Of a stretch of DNA of 64,000 bases, positions 28,209-40,814 are shown in pieces. The translations under genes and the position numbers were made by a program. The stretch lies in contig SJRY01000022.1 of NCBI GenBank assembly GCA_011319805.1, forward strand, positions 211,185-275,184, given 5' to 3'. The notes beneath the pieces were generated by a model. It searched no databases, was not told where the DNA came from, and saw only the letters and a program-made list of their open reading frames with translations. Numbering within the stretch: the first letter of the stretch is position 1; each line of letters begins with the position of its first letter. Origin of the DNA: Macrocybe gigantea. Its lineage: Eukaryota > Basidiomycota > Agaricomycetes > Agaricales > Callistosporiaceae.

Positions 28209-28587
28209 AAGTATACGATGTTCTCATCTTCACGGACGTATTTTATTCATGTCATTGCGCTGTTCACGGAGTCTGACTTGTCACAGTGATGTCATACCCC
28301 GAGGAGTCGCTGAGGCCTGAGAACATGTTCACGTTTATAAACCTCCGCCAAGGCCAACTCTCTCTTTCAGTTCACCATGTCGTCTCTCCTATAAGCACCC
28401 CTTCTTCTGCGTATCTCTCTAGCTCAATCGCCGGAGGCACGCCCCAAATCGTCGCAGAGCAGCCTCGGCCCAGCGATCAGATGAGCGTCGGCAGCGGACC
28501 AGCTCGTCATCCGATAACAAAGCCATGCGACTGCGCGGCGGATGCATTCCATGCCCCGTGCGTCCTTCGCTCTTTAGTCCCACCATA

Positions 28588-30878
28588 GAATCGGACATTC
28601 AACTTTCAGCTTGTTCAGGATGGCTCACGATGTTGGATCATCCCATACCATTATGCTGTTAATTCCCATAACCGTTACGCTGATTCTATCTGTACAATTT
28701 CTGTATGTGTCGTATTCGCCAACTCCGCCGCCTTTTTACCGTAACAGCCAATCATGTTGTCGTCCACAGGTCTTTAAGTTCTAGATATGGCCCTCGATGA
28801 ATGTTTCTGCTTCTCTGGTACCTGCGTTTTCGTTATGCACTTGCATCGCATTATCGGGCTTTCTGTCCTGCACACCGCGTTGCACCTTCTCAGGTCTTTG
28901 AAATGCTGTATCATACGCTTACGCTATAGTTTTTCTGTTTTTCGCCTGCCTTGTTGAAAGCAGGACCTATTGCGTCACGGAGAAGCCGAAAAATCACTTG
29001 GTCATGTATCTCCTCTTCCTTGAGCCCTCGCTCTGCCTGAATGTTACATGACGTTCGTCCCGAACAGCTATATGTGCCATTCGTTACCGCTTCATTTATA
29101 ATGTAGCGACATGGGCGCCGTTGATACTTACTTGCGCGGATTCTAGAACGCCGACTAACTTCCAATTTTCTGTTCTTAATGAGCTTAGCAATGGCGGTGG
29201 ATAGTGATTGTTCTGCAACATATCGTTTTTGCCGGGTCGTTTCCAGGATCTTTTTTTCCGTGTCTTTAGTTCAGGCCTAATGTTGTACACTTTCATTACA
29301 GAAAAGACCGACATTTGCATATTTGTTAGGATGAAGCGCTATCGTCACCGCATGTACGCAAATTGGATGACCTCCTTTAACAAGCAGGAGAAGAGAGCCT
29401 ACCGATGAGACCTAGCGGAGGCTCTATAGTTGCACCGCATAATATGCCGACTCACCTGGCAAGGGGCACTAACGTAATAGTCAGAGACGTAGTATCCGGC
29501 AGTGTTCCTATCCCCGTAAATAGATAGACAGATGAGATAAGCATGTTTAGATATAAGCCAAGGCCGTCACGTACGAATTTCACTGATGTTCGCCCGATCC
29601 TGTAACAGTTGAAGGTAACGGGCTTGAAAGCAATGAAGAACATCGATATCATGTGAAAGTAATGTGCATGAATCACGTACAGTACCATAAGCATATTGCC
29701 CCATTGCTGTGTAGTTCGTACCGGGTCCAGTTCTGTAAATCACACCATCGCTAGGATGGTGCAAACCGAAGCCTTGACAGCATCCGTGGCTGGAATGGGT
29801 GCTGGGGCAGGCGATGCCATCGCCAACGCGAAAAGCGGCACGAGTGCAAGAGTGAATTTCATCGTGGGTTGGGTTGGTTTCAGTGAATAAGAGGCTGACT
29901 GGCTCTTAAGTGGTTGTGCTGCAATTCCAATGGCTCTTAAATACGTTAAGGACTTGCTTATTGCGCTCGGTTTGGTAAATTGACATGAGGACATGTTCCG
30001 GTGAAGAAGTCCAGTACGACGAGCACCAAGGTGTCTTTGCACATCAGGTGCAATGCCCACTTATGGCATCGGATCCATAGGTGCCTGCACGAAAATCAAT
30101 GAAAGGATAGCGTTCATCGTCTTTCATGGATGATACACATCTCACCCAGACCTCTCTGGACTTGAACCCTACAGAATGAGCGACTCTATCGGCTCTGTTA
30201 GCAGGGCTTCGCAGTACATTTCACCCGGGCTAATGGCCTTCGCATCTTCTATGAGTTCTTCCGCCATTATAGTGCTGGTACAAATCAGAGTTTTCTGAAT
30301 TGAGTCGCATATAGGACGCTGATTGCGGGCCTGGAATGCTATCAAAAGTCCAGCAAGGACAATGTCTCGTGCAAACTTGAGAGAAGTTCAAATCTAGGTG
30401 CACTTACTATTACCCCATTGAATGCTTTTCTTCCGTCTTGAGGGCTTCTGAGCATACAGGATGTCTGGCAAGGTGCCATGTAATGTTGCTGAGAGTTTCG
30501 GAAATATGCGTGCCAAATCTCACTCTCGCCCGAGAAGCTTTTCAGTGGGGGCCAAGCGGCTGGCCATCCAGGCTCTTCGAGGAGGAATGTCGCTGCGAGC
30601 TAGGACAGTCGACAGTTCTTGGACACAAGTCAAGTGGGTTTCCTGTTGCGAATTGTTATAGCCATGCATGTGGTGAGCTTCCAATTATCCTGTTGAATGG
30701 GTCAGGGTGTCACTCTGAGCATAATGTCGAGGAGACAGGATGGATGGTCGAAACGCCAGATCACAGGATTGGACTAGTCACCCACCTCGCATCGAGCGTC
30801 ATCCCATTCTGCTAATCTCACCTTTTGTGCATAAATTCAAAACACGTTAAATTCCTTTCATTCAAGGGATTTTGTACT
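28588..30878. repeat. Diverged tandem duplication, unit A
   Basis: Colinear with 30879 to about 32940, with many substitutions and indels. Matching landmarks include the GATGTTGGATCAT region (28640 versus 30920), the signal-peptide gene (ATG 29862 versus 32001) and a GGGGCCAAG..GGCTGGCCATC block (30545 versus 32582). Unlike R1-R3 this is clearly an old duplication. It contains the frameshifted SH3-like gene; the rest shows no gene I can support. Confidence 0.75.
29430..29862 (-). pseudogene. Small secreted SH3-like protein, frameshifted copy
   Basis: The ATG at 29862 opens a clear signal peptide (MKFTLALVPLFALAMASPAP). The mature part begins like its sister gene at 31559-32001, but one base is missing just after VCTI, so the frame closes at once. 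In the next frame the conserved GVIYRTGPGTNYTAMGQYAY is still readable. A second lost base lies near the C-terminus, where the intact copy reads CPCPG-like STPCPG. Two frame losses in a 430-bp gene suggest a dead paralogue, though indel errors typical of this part of the window could mimic it. Confidence 0.7.
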
Positions 30879-32940
30879 GCGGACATTCTGACTTTCAGCC
30901 TGTCCAGGGTGGTTCAAGATGTTGGATCATTCCCGTACTGTTATGCTGTTAATTCCCATAAACGTTACACTGATTCTATGTAGAATTTTTGTAAGTGTCA
31001 TATTCGACAAACTCGCCACATCTTTCTCATAACAGCCAGCTATTTATCGTACACGAATATTTAAGTTCTAGATACGGCCCTCCATGAACGTTTCTGCTTC
31101 TCTGATGCCTGCATTTCTTCATGCACTTGCGTCGCATTCGGGATCCTAGACGCCCTGCACCTTGGCAGGTCATTTCAATATCGTATTATACACTTATGCT
31201 GTAGCATTGATATGCATGTATTTTAGACGCACTGCATGTATGGAGCGGTTATGAAGGACTTCATTCAGCAGAATACCGAACAACGTCCGATTTTCCGTCT
31301 GCACTGAGCTTGAGAATAGCTAGTGATTGCTCCACTAGATATTGTTTTTGCCTGTCGTTTCCGAGATCCTTCTTTTTCACGATCTTAGAACTGAGGCTTA
31401 ACGTTGTACACTTTCATTACAGAAAAGAGGGACATTTAGATAATTGTTGAAATGGGGTCCCATCGTCACCGCACAAACGCGACACTTCTTGGATGGTTCA
31501 TTCCTCGCCTCATTTAACAAGCGGGAAGAGAGGCTACAGATGAGACTCAGCGGAGGCCCTATAGTTGCACTGCACAATATGCTAACTCACCTGGGCAAGG
31601 GGTGCTAACGTAAAAGTCAGCGACGTAGTACCCGGCAGTGTTCCTGTCCCAATAACTAGATGAACCAATGAACAATCTATTGCATGTTTAGATATAAGCC
31701 AAGGGCATCACGTACGGATCTCCACTAATGTTCTGTCCAACTCTGTAGCAATTAAAGGTGACGCGCTTGAAATACGGTCAAGAACATCGCGCGAAAGTAG
31801 TGGGCATGAATCACGTACAGTACCATAAGCATATTGCCCCACTGCTTGGTAGTTCGTACCAGGTCCGGTTCTGTAAATTACTCCATCGCCTGTGATGGTG
31901 CAAACCGAAGCTGCTGCGGCATCTGTGGCTGGAACAGGTGCTGGGGCAGGCGATGCCATCGCCAACGCGAAAAGCGGCAAGAGTGCGAGAGTGAATTTCA
32001 TCGTGGGTTGGGTTTGTTTCAGTGAATAAGAGGCAGGCTGGCTCTTCAATGGTTATGCTACAATTCCAATGGCTCTTAAATACGTTAAGGACTTGCTTAT
32101 AGCACTCGGTTTGGCAAATTGATATGAAATCTTGTTCCGGTGAAGCAGTCAAGTATGAAGAACATTAAAGCGTCTGGCATATCAGGTGCAATGCCCGCTT
32201 ATGGCATCGGAGCCATGAATGCCTGCGCGAAAAACCGATGAAAGGACAGTGTTCATCGTCTTTCATGGATGATACAGATTCCACCTAGACCTCTCTGGAC
32301 TCTATCGGCTCTGTCGCGGGATTGATTGAAATTCGGGACAGTTCTAGCAGCGCTCCATGGTTCATTTCGCCTGAGCTGACGATCTTCGCATCTTCCTTGA
32401 GTTCTTCCGCCATTATAGCGCTGGTAAAAATCAGAGCTTTCTGAATTGAGTCGCATATAGCACGTCAATTGCGGGCCTGGAATGCCACCAAAGGTCTAGC
32501 AAGGACAGCCAAGTAATGTTGCTGGGAGTTCCGGAAACACGCGTGCCAAGTCTCACTCTAGCCCAAGAAGCTTTTCGTCGGGGGCCAAGTGGCTGGCCAT
32601 CTAGCTCTACGAAAAGGGATACGGCAGTCTGCAGTGTCAACGCGAGGTATAGATCTGTAGGCTTCCAGAAAACACGATATCCATTTGGACCGAGGGCAGT
32701 CGACGGTTCTTCAGGCAGGAATGATGGTCGAAGTCAATGGACACAACACATGTGTGATGATGCGCGTGTCCATACCACATATAACAGATCACATGATTGG
32801 GCTGGACCTACATACTCCACTTTGCATCGAATGTAGTATCGTTAGGCTAATCTCACCTTCACGTACAAATGCAAATGGCCTTCATTCAAGGGTATCGCAA
32901 ATGCTCCACTGTGGAACATTGTCCTTGCCCATCAGCATTC
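30879..32940. repeat. Diverged tandem duplication, unit B
   Basis: Second unit of the 2.2 kb duplication, about 2.06 kb after internal deletions. It contains the intact SH3-like gene. Confidence 0.75.
31559..32001 (-). CDS. Small secreted protein with bacterial-type SH3-like domain
   Basis: Three exons. Exon 1 from ATG 32001 encodes a signal peptide (MKFTLALLPLFALAMASPAP), a Pro/Ala linker, and VCTITGDGVIYRTGPGTNYQ followed by GQYAYGT, the typical start of an SH3b fold (VRxGPGTxY). After an intron of about 55 nt the protein continues VTFNCYRVGQNISGDP, and after another intron YWDRNTAGYYVADFYVSTPC with PG. Together this forms a single small domain of about 80 residues. SH3b domains often bind cell-wall glycans or peptides, so an extracellular wall-binding role is an inference. 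The stop at 31559 assumes no last intron; a GT directly after CPG leaves an alternative end. Short size and Cys content fit fungal small secreted proteins. Confidence 0.75.
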
Positions 32941-33609
32941 TGGTGTGCACCTGACATGTCTAGACCACTTTCTGCAAATCATTCCGCCGCGACATCGCAG
33001 GTGACGAAATTCGAAGTTGCGGTCATAAAACGACTCTTAGGCATCTAGGCTATAAAGTGAACTGTGGATCTCTGGCTTTCTGGGCTTCTGGCCGTGACAT
33101 CGTCCTGATTATAGGATGTCACTTAATTCAATTAGGTGTCCTTTACCTACCTTGGTTTGGGAAGTTAGATACCTATCACACCCACCACGCTCGAGGTCGA
33201 GGGTGCCATTTCATAACCTCCTTTTAGTCGTTTTCTGCTGACAATGCCACGCCTCTCTGGGGAGCCGCGACCCTTTCCAGCGTTGAACCGTCAACTAATG
33301 GTCCTCTTACTGCCGTAGGACACTGCGTTGGCTATAGGGCATCGATGACGGACGACTGCCTCGTAATCGACGCGCGGCCTTACATTCTACTGATCGCTTG
33401 AAATCTTCTTGGTCATTTTTCAATGTAGCCCGGAGCAACAAAGATACATTTGCCCTTGAGCGAGTACTCCCTCTCTGCCGCCCCGGGGAAACATGCAACC
33501 GTATGAGATATCTTTAGCTGACCGTTGTGCGATATGTTCTACTGGAAAAACAAGAGCGACGGGGTTGAAGATGGAAGATTCGTCCGAGTGAGTTAAGAAT
33601 GGGTCCTAC

Positions 33610-35673
33610 CTATTTCCTTTTGCCGAGTCTCATTCTTTTGCTTCCGAGTGTTGGACTCGAAGGCTCGGGGTCACCATCGGGAACGGGCTCAGGACCAGTG
33701 TATCCTCCCTTGGTTGGAACGTTCTTGCTATTGGGAGAGAAGTTCCAGGCAATGCCCGACACATTCTCCTCGGGCCTAAAGTACGCAACATCTCGAGATC
33801 CTTAGCGCGCTTATCCAGCACGAACATCGATTCTTCCTGGTCTTTCTCGGATGGCTGATGAGACTTCAAACTCCGGATCGCCTCGTCGATGGCTTCAACG
33901 AAGAAGTCATGGGCATTTTCAATAAATGTAAACTCGTTCAAGAATAGCAAGATGTTCCACCACCGGAGCAACAGCGGCTTGAGGGGCTCAAAGTAAGGGT
34001 GAACATGACAGAGGACATATTGTTCGAAATGATTGTTTTTGAACAGGCTGCGTTTGTTTTTGATGAGGATGTCACGGTTGCCGCATCGAAAGAGGTAGTG
34101 GTACACTAGGTGAAGCGCCGCATTGGGTGAGTCTTCGTCGTATTCTTCGCAAAGCTCGTCGCGTCGTTTCCCTCCGGGACCTTTTCGGGAGATACAGATC
34201 TCTGTGAGGACCCAGAAGAATGATTCCATATCATGTCGTGCTTGATGCGGAATATAGGTCATATTGTCTAGTATATCAGCACTCGCGTAGGGGAAAGTGG
34301 CCTGAACGGGTGTCAGATTTTACGCTGTGGACAAAGCCACGTTTACACTCACGCTTCGTTCGCTTGTTTGTGGTTCCTGGGTGGAGAAGTCAGGAAGATT
34401 GGCATCCTGAAATATGATGGTATTGACACTTCTTTAGAAGGCACAAAAGAACATACCGGTCGAAGGAGACCTAGATCGGAATACCCGAGCTACAACAAGG
34501 GTGTAAACAGCGGAATCCTTTATTATTGATGACCTACTTGAGGCGGACGATCTTCACCCCAATTGGCAAGCTACGAGATGAGTGAGAAAATAAAATAAAC
34601 TAAAACAGAACTGAGGCAAATACCGAATATTTGCGCTTTTTGATATCCTCGGCACGCCATGTATTTGCGAAATATTTCACGAATTTCCTAATCTGTTCTG
34701 TCTGTCCTAAAAGAGCATACAGCACGTCGTCCAGCGGAAGGAGTCCTAGGTCGGTCTTGAATATAGATTAGAAGTATAGAATAGGAGGCCGATCCGAATG
34801 ACTCAGCGCCTCGAACGAGATAGGCTTCTTAACATCTGTCGTCCTTTTGGCGTAGTCGTAATCGATCAATCGGCCTTCTGTTATTGTTCTATCTTCGTTG
34901 AAGTAGATTAGAATGTTGTTGATACTTATGTCACGGTGAAGGGTGAGATAAATGAAAAACAGCTTTCTGTGGACTAAAATACTCCGCTCAATAATGATCC
35001 GCGAAGAGTAGCTACATACTCACATTCCATAGCTTGCTTGAGGACGAGAAGCAATTCCGTAAGGTCCGCGAAGTTCCGCAAGGGCCATCCATAAAATGCC
35101 ATTACAGTCCGAGATTGGATGCGCCAAGTAGGCGGGAAGCGGTGCATAACCCGAATGGACTGATGCTCGTTCTCCGTGACTATATCGAGGTACTTTGCTA
35201 ACGGTTCATCGTCGTCTATAGGCGCATTCTTCCTCTTCTTTTCTACGCCCGGAAAAGTGTACTTGAGACCTCTGCGGATGAACTCGTAAGTGTCGATGAC
35301 GACGCCATCGACCTCGACGTCCTCATACGAGTAAACGAGTTCTTGTCCATCAATGCTATCCTTGGGGTAGAAGTCTCCCTCGAGAACTGCCGTACAATTT
35401 CTTCCATCGCCGCATTTTCTTGTTGTAGATTTTATCAGTGACGAGCCGGTCGTAGACGCGATGAATGAGGTTTTCGCTGATAGGAAACAGGTTCTGCAAG
35501 AAATCCTGAGTCGTCGTTACATGATAGTTGCCATTTTCTAGCTCATCCTTGAGAACTTGCTTGACCTCCTCCGCATTCATTGGCGGCCCAGCGGTATGAG
35601 TAGCCGTTGATTTGATTGGTGTATTTTTGATGTGTAGGGCGCTATTGGATAAGGATAAATAACTGTTAGACAT
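33610..35673 (-). CDS. FunK1-type fungal protein kinase (with frame breaks)
   Basis: A member of the basidiomycete-expanded FunK1 kinase family. Visible in order: EVKQVLKDELENGNYHVTTT, the N-terminal FunK1 region; GDGRNCTAVLEGDFYPKDS; VIDTYEFIRRGLKYTFPGVE; MAFYGWPLRNFADLTELLLV; the catalytic loop TLHRDISINNILI after an intron with GTGAGT; GRLIDYDYAKR in place of DFG; and HQARHDMESFFWVLTEICI, the family's signature. A long C-terminal helical part ends in basic KRMRLGKRK at 33610. Frames break at an A run near 35418 (AAAA, sense needs AAA) and again near 33800. The activation segment between 34810 and 34500 is split into small exons that I place only roughly. Function is unknown even for the family. 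Confidence 0.75.
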
Positions 35674-37146
35674 TAGGCCGGTAAAGACGAGTACGAAACT
35701 CGTTCATACCGTGCTTTATATTTGGCCGGCTATCGATAAACGACGGCGTTCTGCATTGGGCGGACAATGGAAGTTGACTGAAATTCGAACATGCACAGCC
35801 ACACACATGTTCATCAGGAAACTCTCTTAATGTTGGTGGCTTTTCGGGGTTCCGAAGCACATGTCTTCTATGGGGGTAAAGTTGACCCGTGGACTATCTT
35901 CTGCCTTTGGGATGTCGCAGAACCCACGGAAGATCTTGGCCCACATTGAAACGCCTCGCACTCCTTGGACTCCAGGATGCGCTTGCTCGCTCAAGTTCTT
36001 TGGCGTCAAAAACAACGGCACAGCTAAGTGTAGGCCTCAACCTGCCTCCTCTACTTGTCTGTCATTTCATCATACAGGCAATGATCGGGCTAGCTGGCGC
36101 AATGCGATCACAACCCAACTTCGAGAAAGTGCATCGATTAGGGACCTTGGGGCTCTGGGGATGGCAAGGGCCGCTCGCTTGTTGGCTCATTCATTAAACC
36201 AGAATGCGCGCGGTTGCGGTGCTTTGCCTATTCGTCTGCCCAAGCATGCCCATCAAACTTGTCCTTTTCTTCTCAGTTCGCCCACTTGTCTGCTTCGTTG
36301 CCTAATGATATGAATCTTCTCTCGGTTCCTTCTTAAGATGACTCTATTTGCGCTCATGAAGAACAAGGATGTAGCTTGTGAGCGGTTTAACGGCATTCTC
36401 GACCACAGCGCTCCGAAGGTGGCTTGACGACTCTCCTGCTGCCCCCTCTCAATTCTACACCGCCTTGAAGAGCTTGACAGTTACCTGCCTAACTCCTGCC
36501 GACAAATTCCTCGAGCCAGAGAGAGGCTTCGTACGGGTGTCCTTTGATTCTCTCAGAAAGGTTAGGCATCTCATGAGAACTTCAAACGCTTGGGAGTCGT
36601 AGAGAGAGCGCGAAAACGCCGAATCTCGGAATAGCATGTTTGACGAGTGCATCCACATCCAAGTTTCTATCGATCCGGAATAATTATCCTTACATATGTT
36701 TTTGCATAGTTGCGTTCACATCGGCGCGGGAGCTAGCGCGGATGTTGCGGATACTTCTGCCGGGCATGCGATCCACTTATTCTGCGGCCTACAGTCTAGT
36801 CTAGTTGAGCGGACAAGATATCATTTACGACACGTGAAAACTGCCCTTCCTTCTCGCCGATCGTTAGTGTGCAGCAGTTTGTTGGAACGACATTTCACTT
36901 GCAGACAGGCGCCGATGTTCTTTGTGCTGCCTCGTCTTCGCCGACGAAAGCGATTCGACGACTTTTCGATAAGAGCCCTGGTCGAACCTCCTTTCTTGGC
37001 ATTGACGAACGCCGTGGTCGATCTTGCATGTTGATTATAGTGATAATATACATACTGTATACTCTGGCCTTGTGCGCAAGCTAAATATTGGTCAACACCA
37101 TCGGGTCTGTTACCAGACTTGCGATGCTCCTCCTGTCCTGCAGCGT
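35674..37146. other. Intergenic between FunK1 and recyclin genes
   Basis: About 1.5 kb between divergent genes. Short frames on both strands lack domains and splice links. The last part must hold the recyclin promoter and leader. Confidence 0.45.
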
Positions 37147-40100
37147 ATGGACAAGTTCGCCACCCTCGAGCCCATCAAACTCTATGCATCGTCGGCTGCC
37201 GGTGCTGGGGCTCGCTTCCTCACCCGATCGAACTCTGCAGCACCGAAACCACCCACATCCCCGCTCATAGGTCGTCTTCCAACCACTATACACCGCGTCA
37301 TCCTTCTGCACCTTCAGATTCCTGACATTCCGGCCTACGCTTTGGTCTGTCGTGCGATACATGCCCTGACTTTGGAAGATAAGCTTTGGGAACGGAAATG
37401 GCTGGCTCTTAGAGTAGAAAAGGATGGATTCCAGCCCGTCCTAGACCGGCTCGATGACGCTGGGAAAACGAAAACTTCCGCCTCGCGCGCGTCCCTCCCG
37501 CCCACTCTACCTGTGAGCAACGACACGGATGATTTCGGTGACTTTGCCGCTGTGGAGGCGGATGTCGTCTCTGTCTCACTGGATGAGATGGGCGACTTTG
37601 TTGGCGCTCCGTCGGCCACCGCTGCGCCAGCTCCGAAACTGTCAGACACCCTTGATCTATTTGCTTCGCAGTCCAAACCACTGCCTCCGATTATTGACCT
37701 CGCTCCGAAGCATCCGCATAGACAGCAGTACATCAAAGCACATAATCTCTTGAAGCCGCTGACCCTCGTCCTTGCGTCCAACCCTCCGCATCTCGTTCTA
37801 TCTGTCCTTTCCTCTGCACTATCATCGTCAACCCAACTGCCACCTCCTTCGTTGCGAACCCAAGCCAAGACTCTGCACCTGTTGACACTGTTTCTCTCTG
37901 GTATAATCCAGCCCCTTCGATCATGGCCTATGCTGGTATCCTCGCTGCGATCAGCTTCGGACAGGCTCGATGCAACCCTTTTGGCGGCATTCGACCTTGC
38001 GGATGGAAAATCGGATGAAGAAGCGATGAAGGAGGCCGCGGAAGCAAGCTGGGAACTCACAGAGTGCTGGGGTGGCCTTTCTTCTACCGCCACCACTTCG
38101 GACTGGGAGATGGGCAAAGTCTGGGCAGAGAAGCGAGAGATTTTCTACGAACAGGGAAAATGGGATCCTTTGGCCAACTTCAGGTGCTCGGCTTCACCCT
38201 AGTCGATTTAACTAAAGCCAAAACTTATCTTCCTCGACCACAGAGACGACAGCAGTCTAGATTTCGACGCCATGGACGAATTCATCTCCGCCATCATCAA
38301 GGCCATTGATGAGCATGGTTCAAGAGCTGCCAGGGTCTTTCCACCTGCCTCGCAAGTCCTGCTCTTTTTTGCCGACAGGTTGGCATCTGATATCGTGCGT
38401 ACTTCAGTAATGATACGGTCCTTTGACACTAATTTGTGGCATAGATGAGCGATTATATCACCACGCTTCTCACACGAGCTCGCGAATTGCAATATTCGAG
38501 TTCATACTTGTACCTTCAGGCTGCGGCCGCTACATTCAAGGAAGCGTGGAGGATTGTCGATGCCATCACGCGAGCTGCTGCACAACGCGAAGGTTACAAT
38601 CTCCAAGTGACCAAGGCGGAGGATGTGGTGTGGGTCGCCGTTTTTCGCTTTCGTCACTTGACCATTGATGAGAAAGTTCAGTTACCGGATGTTTGAAATT
38701 AACATGGACGAGTACCTCGATGAGGAAGTCGAGTCCGTCAAGCGGACTCTCGAACGTATATGCAAAGGCTGGAATTCAGAGGTAATCCTTCACCTTTGCC
38801 TATTCCTACGAATGTTTGAGAGTTCTCTTCAAGGCACATCTGCAACGCGACCAAACTGCATCCGGCGCGGAGAACCAGCCTCGATTCCTAGACTCTTCCA
38901 ACCCGGCCCAAGTCAAGCGCAACGTCCTTGCCTCCTTCACGTCCGTCCTTCTCTTACCCGTCACCATCGTACCGCGCACTGTCGGTGCCGTGGGCGGCGC
39001 GATCATGACAGGCGGCAGCGCCGCTGCACAGGGCATCGCCATGCTTAATCCGCAGCGCTGGGGTGGCTCCGCGGGCGTCACGCCCTCCGGCGGGGGCTAC
39101 GCAGGTGTGAACGGAAGAGCGAGCGCGGGTGGTTGGAGGAACGGAGGTGGACGCGGCCAGGTAGCATATTCGAAGGATTTTGAGAAGGAGGGCGCGATGC
39201 TATTTGAGGTAGGGCAGGACGAGGAAGACGAGAGGGATGCGGATGTCGTAGATGGGAAGGAAAAGCCTTTGGGAGACGATCCCTGGGCTGGCGAGGGGCA
39301 AGCGAGCACTGATGGTGAGCCGATTCGTTGATAGAAGGATATGGGCACTGCTGAATCATAGTGTCCAAAGCTTCAAGAGCGTCCACGTCACTGTCTGCCT
39401 CGCGATCGTCGACGAACGGGCGTGAGTCGACATCTGTCGCTTCATCCCGCAACAGCAACAGTGACCTGAACAAGCTTGAGCTGCTGATCTCTCTCGACAT
39501 CGCGCTCGAGGTCATCCACGCCGATCGTGAGTCGCTCAAGCGCGTAGAGACGTTTGCCGGATACCCCGGGCATTATGGACACCGGGTGCGGGACACCATC
39601 GAGGAGATCTTCATTCTCATGCTTCAGACGCTTGGAGACGGACACATGTTTAAGGGCTTCGGGCGGTATGCGCCACCGTGCTTCTTTCTCTGGTTGACAG
39701 AGAGTGACGCCGTATTTTCTTTTCAGCGCGACGCAGCAAATGATGGCGCACAAGCCTGCCGAGCACGAGATTACGACGAGCGTCGCTCCACTACTGCAGT
39801 TCTTTGAACTCGTACACATTGGAGACACCATCCAATCCATGGTGCAAGTCTACTTTGACAAGGAGCTGGTTCGTGGTAATTGGCTCTTGTCTTTGTCTTT
39901 TTGGCTATTCACATACATACGCACTTCGCTTCGCTAGGCTCAATACATCGACCGGACCGATTTTTTGAACGTTGTCGTCCGCGAGAAGAAAAAGTTTGAA
40001 AATTCGCTGGATGATTCTGTTGCGGGCGGGTTGAACGCTGGCACGGAAGTGCTCATGAACCAGGTGAATGGGATAGGCATTTTTTCTCGGATGTGGTGAC

Positions 40101-40814
40101 GCTAACGGTCAGGTAGGTTGAGCATATTATCATCACACTGACAAAGCCACGCGAGTACTACCCAATCGAAGATGCGTCGCTGGAGCTAGGTCCGACGAAG
40201 GGGTGCACGGAGGCCATCAAGTGCTTGGAGAAGCATTGCAAATTGCTAAAAGGCAGCACCAGCAAGGAGGTGTTAGAAGTGTTCTACCAGGAGATCGGCA
40301 TTCGGCTTATTGCGTATGCATTATTGTCTGTGTTTCTCGCATCGCGTTGATTAAGTTCCTAGCATCCTCCAAAAGCACATCAAACGGCAGATCATCTCGC
40401 TCAGTGGCGGTTTCCAGCTCATTGCTGACCTGAATACCTACCACTCGTTCATATCCTCTTTGAAAGTGAGAACCAAAGTTGTCTTTGCTGCGTTGTGCTC
40501 ATCCTTAGAATCCTGCTTCTTAGGTTCCCAGCATAGTGTCCGACTTTTCGCACCTCAAAATGCTCGGTCACGTTTATGTAGTAGAGGACGCCAAAGATCT
40601 AGCGCAGATCGTGCGAGACGTCACCCGCTACGGTGGGGCGTATCGACCAGAGGTATAGTCTTCTTCGCACAGTTACTATCGAAATGGCATTGCTGACTAG
40701 CCCTAGGATATATACGAGTTTATCCAGCGGCGTTCGGATTGGAAAAGAATCGAGAAGACGGTGGATAAGACAATGTACAATCTGAGCTTTAAAGAGGATT
40801 GCATCATTTGTTAA
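37147..40814 (+). CDS. RCY1: Recyclin-1, F-box protein with Sec10-like domain
   Basis: Recyclin-1 is an F-box protein of endosome and plasma-membrane recycling with an exocyst Sec10-related body. The start MDKFATLEPIKLYASSAAGA leads to the F-box (LPTTIHRVILLHLQIPDIPA, then LVCRAIHALTLEDKLWERKW). Acidic patches (DDFGDFAAVEAD) follow, then a long helical Sec10-like region: FISAIIKAIDEHG, VFPPASQVLLFFADRL, YLQAAAATFKEAWRIVD, LISLDIALEVIHADRESLKR, GHYGHRVRDTIEEIF, SMVQVYFDKELAQYIDRTDF, DLNTYHSFISSLKVPSIV and LKMLGHVYVVEDAKDLAQIV. It ends at SFKEDCIIC. About ten introns, all GT/AG, join in frame: after ANFR, SDI, AEDV, NSE, STD, FGR, KEL, MNQ, RLIA, SLK and RPE. No damage is seen. Its 3' end faces the IML2 3' end. 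Confidence 0.93.

Noticed and set aside
37335..38117. 260-codon antisense frame in recyclin-1
   Set aside because: It mirrors the strongly supported recyclin exon and shows no domain; a shadow of coding-strand composition.
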